Source: RDYZ01 sp964518905
GTDB taxonomy: Bacteria; Cyanobacteriota; Cyanobacteriia; Cyanobacteriales; Geitlerinemataceae
Length of the DNA stretch: 64,000 bases
Direction: 5' to 3'
Assembly (NCBI GenBank): GCA_964518905.1
Contig: CAZFJL010000006.1
Span: forward strand, 35,883-99,882
The notes under the pieces were generated by a model. The model saw nothing but the letters and a program-made list of their open reading frames with translations. It searched no databases and was not told the DNA's origin. The position numbers and the translations under genes are program-made. The stretch's first letter is position 1. Each line of letters starts with the position of its first letter. Shown here piece after piece: positions 1 through 7,153 of this stretch.

Positions 1-10
1 AACGGCTGGT

Positions 11-1510
11 TTATCGGCGTCGGCTGGCCTGTCGTGCCGACCGATCGAACCGATTGATCGCCGCCTGATAAATCGCCTCATTCGCCTGCACCGACTGCGC
101 TAAATCAACGATCGGCGCGGGATAATCTACCCCGATCGTCACACCGCTGCGTTTTTGCACCGCGCGATCGAGCATCCACGGCTGATGCACCAATTTCGCC
201 GGAACCTGCGCCAACTCTGGCAACCAATATTTAACGTACTCACCCTGCGGGTCATAATCCTTCGACTGCTTCGGAATATTGAAATAGCGAAACCCTCGCG
301 CGTCGTTCCCGACCCCGGCGGTGTAATTCCAGTTGCCCCAATTGCTGCACACGTCGTAGTCCACCAGTTGCGACTCGAACCACTCCGCCCCCATCCGCCA
401 GTCAATCCCGAGATTTTTCGTCAGAAAACTCGCCACATTCTGCCGCCCGCGATTCGACATGAAGCCTGTCAACAACAGTTCGCGCATGTTGGCATCGACC
501 AGCGGATAGCCCGTCTGTCCCGATCGCCACGCCTCGAAGCGCGGCCAATCCTGCTTCCAGGCGATCGACAACCCGCGCAGCCCCGATCGGTAAAACACGC
601 GATCGCCATGCTGGGCGCAGACAAAACGAAAATAATCGCGCCAGAGCAGCTCAAACACCAGCCAGTAGGTCGAGTCGTTTTTAACGCGATCGGCCTCGTA
701 GGCTTGGACTTGCTCGAAAATGTAGCGCGGCGAGAGACAGCCCAACGCTAGCCAAGGCGAGAATTTCGAGGAGTAATCCGCGCCTAACATGCCGTTGCGG
801 GTTTGCTTGTACGATCGCAGCCGATCGGCGTCCCAGAAATAAGCCTGAAGTCGCGCTTTTCCTGCCGTTTCGCCGCCGGTAAAGCCCAACACGCCGCGCG
901 GATCGGGCATCGCGGGTGCGAGGCCGAGATCGGTGAGTTGGGGCAGGTCGCCGGGATCGACAGCGGGCAGGGGCGGGAGTTGAGTCGGGGCGGGAAAGGC
1001 TGAGTCGATCGGGCTATCTTGTTCGATTTGCTTACGAAATTTTGTGAAGACATCGGGCAAATTGGCGATCGAAAACGGTAGATCGTCGGGATGGTAGAGC
1101 GTTGCGCCCCAAACGGTGGTAACAGTGACGCCGCGTGCGGCTAAAGCTTGCGTCACAGCAGTTTCAACGGCTTTTTCTTCCGAGGTCACTTCCTCCTGAA
1201 AATACACCGCATCGATCGCCAGCTCCTCCACTAACGCCGGGATCACCTCCTCCGGTAACCCCTGACGCACGACCAAATCCGACCCCAGCGATCGCAACGA
1301 CGCCCGCAAATCCGCGACGCTTTCCCGCAAAAACTGCGCCCGAAATGCCCCCGTTTTCGGGAAGCCGAACGCGGTCTTGCCGAACTGTCGCGGATCGAAG
1401 CAGTACAGCGGGATTATCTCCGCGCCGGTGGCGATCGCGCGGTGGAGATCTTCGCGATCGTGGAGGCGTAAATCGTTGCGCTGCCACAGGAGAATGCGTT
1501 GGGGGGTCAC
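11..1510 (-). CDS. Cryptochrome DASH / photolyase-family flavoprotein
   Basis: Blue-light flavoprotein of the photolyase/cryptochrome superfamily, 499 residues, a normal length. The N-terminal photolyase alpha/beta domain begins with LLWQRNDLRLHDREDL. The FAD-binding half carries SKFSPWLALGCLSPR, WRDYFRF and GFMSNRGRQNVASFL. LPDVFTKFRKQIE and the C-terminal YDPQGEYVKYWLPEL are typical of the DASH subgroup, whose members repair cyclobutane dimers mainly in single-stranded DNA and bind FAD plus a folate antenna. The start is GTG at 1510. Transcribed away from plsY, with a palindrome just upstream (1531-1565). Assignment to DASH rather than a class I photolyase is from sequence signatures only. 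Confidence 0.9.
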   Translation of the reverse strand: MTPQRILLWQRNDLRLHDREDLHRAIATGAEIIPLYCFDPRQFGKTAFGFPKTGAFRAQFLRESVADLRASLRSLGSDLVVRQGLPEEVIPALVEELAIDAVYFQEEVTSEEKAVETAVTQALAARGVTVTTVWGATLYHPDDLPFSIANLPDVFTKFRKQIEQDSPIDSAFPAPTQLPPLPAVDPGDLPQLTDLGLAPAMPDPRGVLGFTGGETAGKARLQAYFWDADRLRSYKQTRNGMLGADYSSKFSPWLALGCLSPRYIFEQVQAYEADRVKNDSTYWLVFELLWRDYFRFVCAQHGDRVFYRSGLRGLSIAWKQDWPRFEAWRSGQTGYPLVDANMRELLLTGFMSNRGRQNVASFLTKNLGIDWRMGAEWFESQLVDYDVCSNWGNWNYTAGVGNDARGFRYFNIPKQSKDYDPQGEYVKYWLPELAQVPAKLVHQPWMLDRAVQKRSGVTIGVDYPAPIVDLAQSVQANEAIYQAAINRFDRSARQASRRR

Positions 1511-1530
1511 GGGGTTTCGAGTGCGGATTT

Positions 1531-1565
1531 ATGAATGATGAGCTTTACAAAGCTTAATCATTCAT
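1531..1565. repeat. Interrupted palindrome in the cryDASH-plsY intergenic region
   Basis: ATGAATGAT pairs with ATCATTCAT and an inner AGCTTT pairs with AAAGCT around a 2-base centre. It sits about 20 bases upstream of the GTG start of the photolyase gene, in its leader or promoter. It could be an operator or a leader hairpin. It has no run of T and is not an obvious terminator. Confidence 0.6.
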
Positions 1566-1757
1566 CCCCTAGAGTTCAATCTTGTTGAACGATTAAGCGA
1601 TACATTTTTAACGCCCTGAACTTGCGATCGCCCCAAATACCGTGGGATCGCCGCGTGCTGGGAAAATCAGGGCTTGGATGCGATCGCGTCTTCGATTAAA
1701 TTTTGTAGTGAAGGCGTCAATTAACGCGCATTTTTTATCGGTCTCGTAAGGTGTGAC

Positions 1758-2495
1758 ATGGTTTTGTGGCTGGCTGCCAATGCGGCATTATTCGCGATCG
1801 CCTATCTCCTCGGTTCGACGCCGACGGGTTATTGGGTGACGTATCGGTTAGCGGGGTTCGATATTCGCCGTCATGGGTCGAAGTCCACCGGCGCGACGAA
1901 TGTGTTGCGTGTGTTGGGGAAAAAGCCTGCGCTGTTTGTCTTTATCGTCGATATTCTTAAGGCGGTGTTGGCGATCGCGATCGTGCGCTGGGTCTATGCC
2001 ACGCCGGAGCTACAGGCGATCGTTCCGTCGGGTTTGGTGGCGGGTGATTGGCAAGCCTGGATCGAGACGTTGGCGGGAATCTTGGCGATCGTGGGTCATA
2101 CCTATTCGCTGTGGCTGTTGGTGGGGCCGGGTCACGATCCGGAGCTGACGAGTGGCGGTAAGGCGGTGGCGAGTAGTTTGGGGGTGTTGTTGGCGCTGTC
2201 GTGGCCGGTGGGGTTGGCGACGTTTGGGGCGTTTGCGTCGGTGTTGGCGATTTCGCGGATCGTGTCGTTGGGGTCGATCGTGGCGGGGGTGTTCGTGGCG
2301 GTGTTGATGCCGCTGAGTGGTCAGCCGTTGCCCTATTGTTTGTTTGCGGCGATCGCGGGATCGTACGTGGTGGCGCGTCACCGGGCGAATATTGCGCGGC
2401 TGCGGGCGGGGACGGAGCCGCGCATCGGCCAGAAGGAGGCGGAGGCGGTTTCGGAGCCGATCGGGGATTCGCCACCGGAGCCGCTGGGTTCTTAG
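1758..2495 (+). CDS. plsY: Acyl-phosphate:glycerol-3-phosphate acyltransferase PlsY
   Basis: Integral inner-membrane enzyme that transfers the acyl group from acyl phosphate to glycerol-3-phosphate, the first step of phospholipid synthesis. 245 residues with several hydrophobic helices. The first conserved loop is GSTPTGYWVTYRLAGFDIR followed by HGSKSTGATNVLR, the phosphate-binding region. The second loop contains GHTYSLWLLVG then TSGGKAVASSLGVLLA, an extended variant of the usual GGK motif with extra residues (GPGHDPEL) before GGK. The tail after about residue 220 is hydrophilic and variable. ATG start. Its 3' end abuts the broken GTPase fragment on the opposite strand. Confidence 0.93.
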   Translation: MVLWLAANAALFAIAYLLGSTPTGYWVTYRLAGFDIRRHGSKSTGATNVLRVLGKKPALFVFIVDILKAVLAIAIVRWVYATPELQAIVPSGLVAGDWQAWIETLAGILAIVGHTYSLWLLVGPGHDPELTSGGKAVASSLGVLLALSWPVGLATFGAFASVLAISRIVSLGSIVAGVFVAVLMPLSGQPLPYCLFAAIAGSYVVARHRANIARLRAGTEPRIGQKEAEAVSEPIGDSPPEPLGS

Positions 2496-2507
2496 GTTGT
2501 GTTGGCT

Positions 2508-2812
2508 CTAGGGTTTGAGGGACAGGATGAGTTGTTCCAATGTTTGACGAATGTGCTGGATATCGATCGCCTGTTGGCCGTTGGCGACTTGGCGATCGCT
2601 AAATTTCCGGCGATCGGTTTGAATTTGCAGGTCGATATAGTCGTAGGTTTCCTCGATAAATAGATCGCGCTGCTGCCAGATTTGTTGCTCGACTTTTTTG
2701 GCAATTTGCGTAAATTGGCGCTCGATTTGCGCTTTGACCTCTCGTGCTGTGTCAGCTTGTTTCTTTTGTTGAGCCATGTCGCTGATTTCGAGGCCGATCG
2801 TTAGAATTCCGA
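2508..2812 (-). pseudogene. C-terminal remnant of a second copy of the 579-residue GTPase gene
   Basis: This stretch encodes the last roughly 100 residues of the GTPase at 5379-7118, down to the shared end LILSLKP and stop. Bases 2560-2801 are identical to 5431-5672; the final codons differ slightly (IDIQHIRQTLEQ against IDIQRLRADLDR). Homology ends at about 2812, just past the stop codon of the methyltransferase (2815-2817). An open frame runs on to 2933 but its first 40 or so residues are antisense to the methyltransferase, so it is not a normal gene. Best read as the stump of a paralogue cut by the restriction-modification module. Confidence 0.85.
2560..2801. repeat. Direct repeat, left copy (242 bp)
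   Basis: Identical base for base to 5431-5672 and in the same orientation. The two copies bracket the restriction-modification genes and could recombine to delete them. Sequence outside the block is still homologous but diverged, so the block looks recently duplicated or homogenised. Confidence 0.95.
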
Positions 2813-2814
2813 CG

Positions 2815-4143
2815 CTAGGACTGAAGCAATACAGTATCTCGTTCGATGACATTAAGCCGCAGAAAATCCAAAAACAAGGCTTGAACGACTGGAACCGGCA
2901 CAGCATTCCCAATCTGCTTATAAATTGACGCATCCGATCCCATTAATTTATAAGTCTCAGGAAACCCTTGTAAACGAGCACATTCTCGCGGTGTAATTCG
3001 ACGGGGTGTGTTACGTTGGACAACCCCAAGACGACTGGAATCCGAAGCTGTTAACGTTACCGAAATACCCTGCGGATCTAAAAATTTAAAAACCTCGAAT
3101 GACATATTTCCACAAACCGGATCATACTTACCATCACTTACACTTAAATATCCCTTTTCAATCAAAGATGTGGTCACATGAACGAAATCTCCGTGATAGA
3201 ACGTTTCAATTTGTTCTTGGCTCAACTTCTTACCATCTTGCTGGCGACCAAACTTTTTCTTTCGACGGTTTGCAATTAGCAAATTCATAAACTCTCGCTC
3301 GTCTAGCGTACACTCACCTTTAATTCCTAAATCCCAGGAATGCAACGATTGACCATTGCGATAATCAATCAAACGATAACCGTGAAGCCGTTCAAAGTCA
3401 TTGCCGACAGCATTTGAGAGTTGGCGAACAAACGTAGGAGAACACTGATATTTTGGGTCGGGTGAATCTTCTAAAATATCGCCAACAACAGATTGATTAT
3501 GATTTTTCTTGATAGAATCAGGATTGATCAAAGATTCCAAGGATAATTGACGAGATTCACGGTCTGAACATCGAAATTGATGCGTATCCGTAAAACCGCG
3601 ATCACTATCAATTGATAGGTGAATATCGCCATCTTTTCGACCTATAATATAAAGCCGAAGTCGATTTTGTGGAATACCGAATGAGCTAGCATTAAGCAGC
3701 CTATATTGAACTGAATAGCCGAGATTTTCAAGCCTTGATTTAATAATACGAAACGTCTGTCCTGCATCATTCGATAATAAGCCTCTAACATTTTCCAAGA
3801 AGAAATATCTTGGTTTTTTGTGGCTTAAAATACGTTCTATTTCAAAAAACAGTGTTCCTCTTGTATCACTCATTCCCTGCTTCTTGCCAGCAGCAGAAAA
3901 TGGCTGACAAGGAAAACCAGCAAGTAAGACATCAAAGTCTGGAATATCTATTGACTTGATCGTATGAATGTCCCCAGAGGGGACTTCACCAAAGTTAGCA
4001 GCATAGGTCTGACAAGCACCCGGTTCAATTTCAGAGCTTAAGACACAATGAGTTTTTATTCCTAATTGATTGCAAGCTTGTTCAAAACCAATTCTAATCC
4101 CGCCGGTTCCTGCGAATAAATCAGCAAATTTAAGTGTTAACAC
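2815..4143 (-). CDS. DNA (cytosine-5-)-methyltransferase, type II modification enzyme
   Basis: C5-cytosine methyltransferase of 442 residues. SAM-binding motif I FADLFAGTGG is at residues 6-15, the catalytic Pro-Cys in GFPCQPFS at 78-79, ENV at 117-119, QNRLRLYIIG near 159-168, and motifs IX-X in RRITPRECARLQGFPE and IGNAVPVPV at the C-terminus. The target-recognition region lies at roughly 190-360. It overlaps the upstream restriction gene by 14 bases, the arrangement of a co-transcribed type II pair. The gene is AT-rich and has no GCGATCGC octamer, unlike its surroundings, which points to transfer. Specificity cannot be read from sequence here. Confidence 0.93.
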   Translation of the reverse strand: MLTLKFADLFAGTGGIRIGFEQACNQLGIKTHCVLSSEIEPGACQTYAANFGEVPSGDIHTIKSIDIPDFDVLLAGFPCQPFSAAGKKQGMSDTRGTLFFEIERILSHKKPRYFFLENVRGLLSNDAGQTFRIIKSRLENLGYSVQYRLLNASSFGIPQNRLRLYIIGRKDGDIHLSIDSDRGFTDTHQFRCSDRESRQLSLESLINPDSIKKNHNQSVVGDILEDSPDPKYQCSPTFVRQLSNAVGNDFERLHGYRLIDYRNGQSLHSWDLGIKGECTLDEREFMNLLIANRRKKKFGRQQDGKKLSQEQIETFYHGDFVHVTTSLIEKGYLSVSDGKYDPVCGNMSFEVFKFLDPQGISVTLTASDSSRLGVVQRNTPRRITPRECARLQGFPETYKLMGSDASIYKQIGNAVPVPVVQALFLDFLRLNVIERDTVLLQS

Positions 4144-5161
4144 AATCTTTTATCCAACTGGCTAAAATCTCAAACTCATCTTCACAAAAGGCAACTGTAC
4201 AATCACTGTTTTTACAAATTGTCGCGATTGCATTACGTCGTGCAAAGTTTCCCGCACCATCGATAATATAGGCAATTTGATATCCATCCTGGTGCATTAG
4301 GTTTTGACGATTAGTCGCTTGTCCAGCTTTTCGCTCAATGACACTATTCGTTGTCACCTGGAAGCTCAACTCGATACCAAACATCATACTATGATGCTTC
4401 ACAACAATATCGAATGGCATTCCTTGACTCTTTTCATAATTACTCAGCTTCACTTTCCCATTACTGATCACTTCAAATGTTTCATCAAGTCGTTTTGAAA
4501 GTGATTGAACAACATGCTTTTGAGCTAATTGTCCTAAAGAGTTTGATGTAGCTCCACCTGTAATTCGACTAACGTGGATATATTTTTCGCGTATGTAACG
4601 TTCCAAGAGTTCCGGCTTGCCAAGAAGTGTACCGATTTCACAAACCTCTAGACCCGCATCTTCGCAGGAGCTAGAGGTCGATCCAAATAATAGGATCGCA
4701 ATCATGTCTTCATGCAGCTCTGATAGTGGTAGGTCAGACATAATACCACGTCCATCCAAACCTAACCTTTGATTGCTTAAATTAGTCTGAGGTAATACTT
4801 TGAATGGATAGATATATTCATGATTTTCCCAGAAAAATTTCATAGTATATTCGTTACCATACCGCTCGAAAATATCTGAAAATGATGAATTTAATCGCTT
4901 GATTGGTTCTCCTCCATAATCAGTAAGAATGCACAAGTGTTTTAAGAAAATATTTCCAGGAAATTTCGAGGCTCTAATGATTTCAAAAATTTGAAATGGA
5001 TTATCATCAGCAAGCGTCAGTATTTTTATAAATTTTTCTTGAGTTTGGAGAAGACGCGGAATAAGGCCAAGCTTTTCATTCGCTTGGATGAGATTTTGTG
5101 GCCACCAAAATACTCCCCTTGATTCTAATTCTTCGATGCTGCGTCGGTACTTTTGAAACAT
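4130..5161 (-). CDS. Type II restriction endonuclease (partner of the C5 methyltransferase)
   Basis: 343-residue protein that I do not recognise by family name. The call rests on its 14-base overlap with the methyltransferase gene and on a PD-(D/E)XK-like segment near residues 250-275: PFDIVV, then about ten residues, then GIELSFQ. The N-terminal two thirds would hold the DNA-recognition part. The coding sequence is AT-rich and free of HIP1 octamers, like the methyltransferase. Upstream (5162-5240) is an AT-rich stretch that may hold the module promoter, followed directly by a GTPase gene fragment. The catalytic Lys of PD-(D/E)XK is not obvious (ELSFQ in place of ExK), so active-site assignment is tentative. 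Confidence 0.75.
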   Translation of the reverse strand: MFQKYRRSIEELESRGVFWWPQNLIQANEKLGLIPRLLQTQEKFIKILTLADDNPFQIFEIIRASKFPGNIFLKHLCILTDYGGEPIKRLNSSFSDIFERYGNEYTMKFFWENHEYIYPFKVLPQTNLSNQRLGLDGRGIMSDLPLSELHEDMIAILLFGSTSSSCEDAGLEVCEIGTLLGKPELLERYIREKYIHVSRITGGATSNSLGQLAQKHVVQSLSKRLDETFEVISNGKVKLSNYEKSQGMPFDIVVKHHSMMFGIELSFQVTTNSVIERKAGQATNRQNLMHQDGYQIAYIIDGAGNFARRNAIATICKNSDCTVAFCEDEFEILASWIKDCVNT

Positions 5162-5240
5162 TTAGAATATGAAAATATTGTTTATGAGTTTACTTTAGCT
5201 CATGACAGGCCATCGACCACCTTGATGACACCTTCTACTG

Positions 5241-5365
5241 TGACCCTCGATCGCCTCGCCCGACATTAACTTATCCGGATTTTTCAGGAATCACTTACGC
5301 CGCGTTGCACTCGTCAGATCCTTCTGCACATTCAGCAAAATCAACAGCGGTTTCGTCTTGTCCTT
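5241..5365 (-). pseudogene. Internal fragment of the 839-residue GTPase gene
   Basis: 125 bases matching 8406-8530 with three mismatches, in the same orientation. It corresponds to residues about 382-423 of the large GTPase, around its NVQKD nucleotide-specificity loop. It lies 13 bases past the stop of the intact 579-residue GTPase and upstream of the restriction gene. With the stump at 2508-2812 it keeps the order large-GTPase then small-GTPase, as expected if a second tandem copy of the pair was mostly replaced by the restriction-modification genes. Confidence 0.88.
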
Positions 5366-5378
5366 CCATTAATCACCA

Positions 5379-7118
5379 CTAAGGCTTGAGCGAGAGGATG
5401 AGACGATCGAGGTCGGCTCGGAGACGCTGAATATCGATCGCCTGTTGGCCGTTGGCGACTTGGCGATCGCTAAATTTCCGGCGATCGGTTTGAATTTGCA
5501 GGTCGATATAGTCGTAGGTTTCCTCGATAAATAGATCGCGCTGCTGCCAGATTTGTTGCTCGACTTTTTTGGCAATTTGCGTAAATTGGCGCTCGATTTG
5601 CGCTTTGACCTCTCGTGCTGTGTCAGCTTGTTTCTTTTGTTGAGCCATGTCGCTGATTTCGAGGCCGATCGTCAAAAATCCGAGTAGTGGGCCAACAAAC
5701 CTTGCCGCATTGCCTAAATTTTTGGCAACTTTAATCGCACCAAACGGCTTGAATTTAAAGCCGACAAATTTACCGACGCTATAGACGCCACGATGTAGCG
5801 AGCTGCCTGCAACGTCGATCGTGCGAAGGGTTGCGCCACCCGATCGAGCCGTTCCCAAGGTGCCACGTGTTGCAAGTTTGGCGACATTGACACCGGCTGA
5901 TGTACCAATTTCTTGTAACGATTGCATCTGTTGTTGCAAGCGTTGAAAATCAAAACCGGGCGGTAGTCGCGAGGCATCAAAGTCCGCGTCTGGATCGAGG
6001 ATGGGCATAAAACCCGATAAGAACGGACTGCTTAAGACTTCTTGAACACCGTCACGGATGGCCTCGCTGGCGTCTTCGGTTTGACGTTGCAATTCCGTTT
6101 CAAGTTCAGTCCAAATCTCTTCAAGCTCGATTTCAACCTCCTTCTGTCGCCGTTGAAAATCAGCTTCACTTTTCATCTCTGGGAGATCGTCTGCAAAACC
6201 GCCTCCCGCTGCCCGGACTTTTTCGGTAACCTCTAACGAAATTTTCTTGACAGCTAACTGAAAACGATTGCGTCCATCGCGCAGCGCTTTCGCGGCTCGA
6301 TTGAGCGCTGCATTAACAATTTCATCCTGTTGTGGTTGGCTGACAAACCACTGTTCAGCATTTTCTGCATAGCCCAGGACACGACGTATGGGGGTATCGA
6401 GTTGGGCAAGTTTATCGCGTTCTTTAACAAACCGATCGAGCGCTTGAATAAACTCCTCAAATCGGCTGAGTTTAATTAATTCGGGTTCGTCTTCATCGAT
6501 GCCTTCACAGTAGTCTTTTGCATCGAAAAAGCACACCATAAAATCATCCAAACTGTGAGGATGTAGCGCCTGCATCATACTGGCGCGATAGTTCATGATT
6601 TTAGTGTCATCATTGCCTGCTTCGGCGCTGAGTTTGTTAAACACCAGCATCATTTTGTGGCTGTATTGTTTATCGTAGGCGAGTTTTTTAAAGTGGCCGA
6701 TGATGCGATCGTCGAGCAGCATGTGGGTGGTGCAAAAGACGAGCAAATCGGAGCGATCGATTTCGCTGTAGGTGACGTCATCGTGGTCGGTGCGATCGGT
6801 GCCGATGCCGGGTGTGTCGAGGAGTTCGATGCCGTTCCAGGAGTAGGGTGTGGCTTTGTCGGTGGTGATGTCGGCGCCGATGTGGATGTTGCGGTTATTG
6901 GTGAGGGCGGAGATGATGGTGGATTTTCCGGCGCTGTATTGGCCGATGAAGGCGACGCGCAGGATGGTGGTTTTGCGGATGGCTTCGGATTCTTGGCGGA
7001 GGTGGTTGCGACAGGTTTGGGCTTCGGGGCGATCGCTGGATTGGAGGACGTGATCGAAGCGATCGAGGATGTTATCGAATTGGGTATAGATTTCGGTGAA
7101 GTTAGGGTTTTTTAGCAT
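5379..7118 (-). CDS. Dynamin-like GTPase, smaller member of a tandem pair
   Basis: 579 residues. The GTPase domain has G1 GQYSAGKST at 59-67, a likely G2 Thr in ADITTDKATP, G3 DTPGIG at 101-106 and G4 NKLS at 161-164 (NKxS rather than the usual NKxD). A long helical region follows, then a hydrophobic segment near 475-495 (RFVGPLLGFLTIGLEI) and a charged coiled-coil tail. This is the layout of bacterial dynamin-like proteins, which bind and remodel membrane. It starts 35 bases after the stop of the larger GTPase, so the two are probably one transcript. Membrane remodelling is inferred; a defence role is possible from the neighbouring restriction genes but not shown. Confidence 0.8.
   Translation of the reverse strand: MLKNPNFTEIYTQFDNILDRFDHVLQSSDRPEAQTCRNHLRQESEAIRKTTILRVAFIGQYSAGKSTIISALTNNRNIHIGADITTDKATPYSWNGIELLDTPGIGTDRTDHDDVTYSEIDRSDLLVFCTTHMLLDDRIIGHFKKLAYDKQYSHKMMLVFNKLSAEAGNDDTKIMNYRASMMQALHPHSLDDFMVCFFDAKDYCEGIDEDEPELIKLSRFEEFIQALDRFVKERDKLAQLDTPIRRVLGYAENAEQWFVSQPQQDEIVNAALNRAAKALRDGRNRFQLAVKKISLEVTEKVRAAGGGFADDLPEMKSEADFQRRQKEVEIELEEIWTELETELQRQTEDASEAIRDGVQEVLSSPFLSGFMPILDPDADFDASRLPPGFDFQRLQQQMQSLQEIGTSAGVNVAKLATRGTLGTARSGGATLRTIDVAGSSLHRGVYSVGKFVGFKFKPFGAIKVAKNLGNAARFVGPLLGFLTIGLEISDMAQQKKQADTAREVKAQIERQFTQIAKKVEQQIWQQRDLFIEETYDYIDLQIQTDRRKFSDRQVANGQQAIDIQRLRADLDRLILSLKP
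5431..5672. repeat. Direct repeat, right copy (242 bp)
   Basis: Lies in the 3' part of the intact 579-residue GTPase gene (residues about 483-563) and is identical to 2560-2801. Only the left copy is detached from a full gene, so this is the likely source. Confidence 0.95.
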
Positions 7119-7153
7119 GGTTTTAGTGTTGTTTTAGTGTGGAAAGTTTAGGA

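Noticed and set aside
2508..2933. 141-codon frame on the minus strand reading through from the methyltransferase region into the GTPase tail
   Set aside because: The first 40 or so codons are an overlapping frame of the methyltransferase gene and only the rest is GTPase tail; treated as a pseudogene stump.
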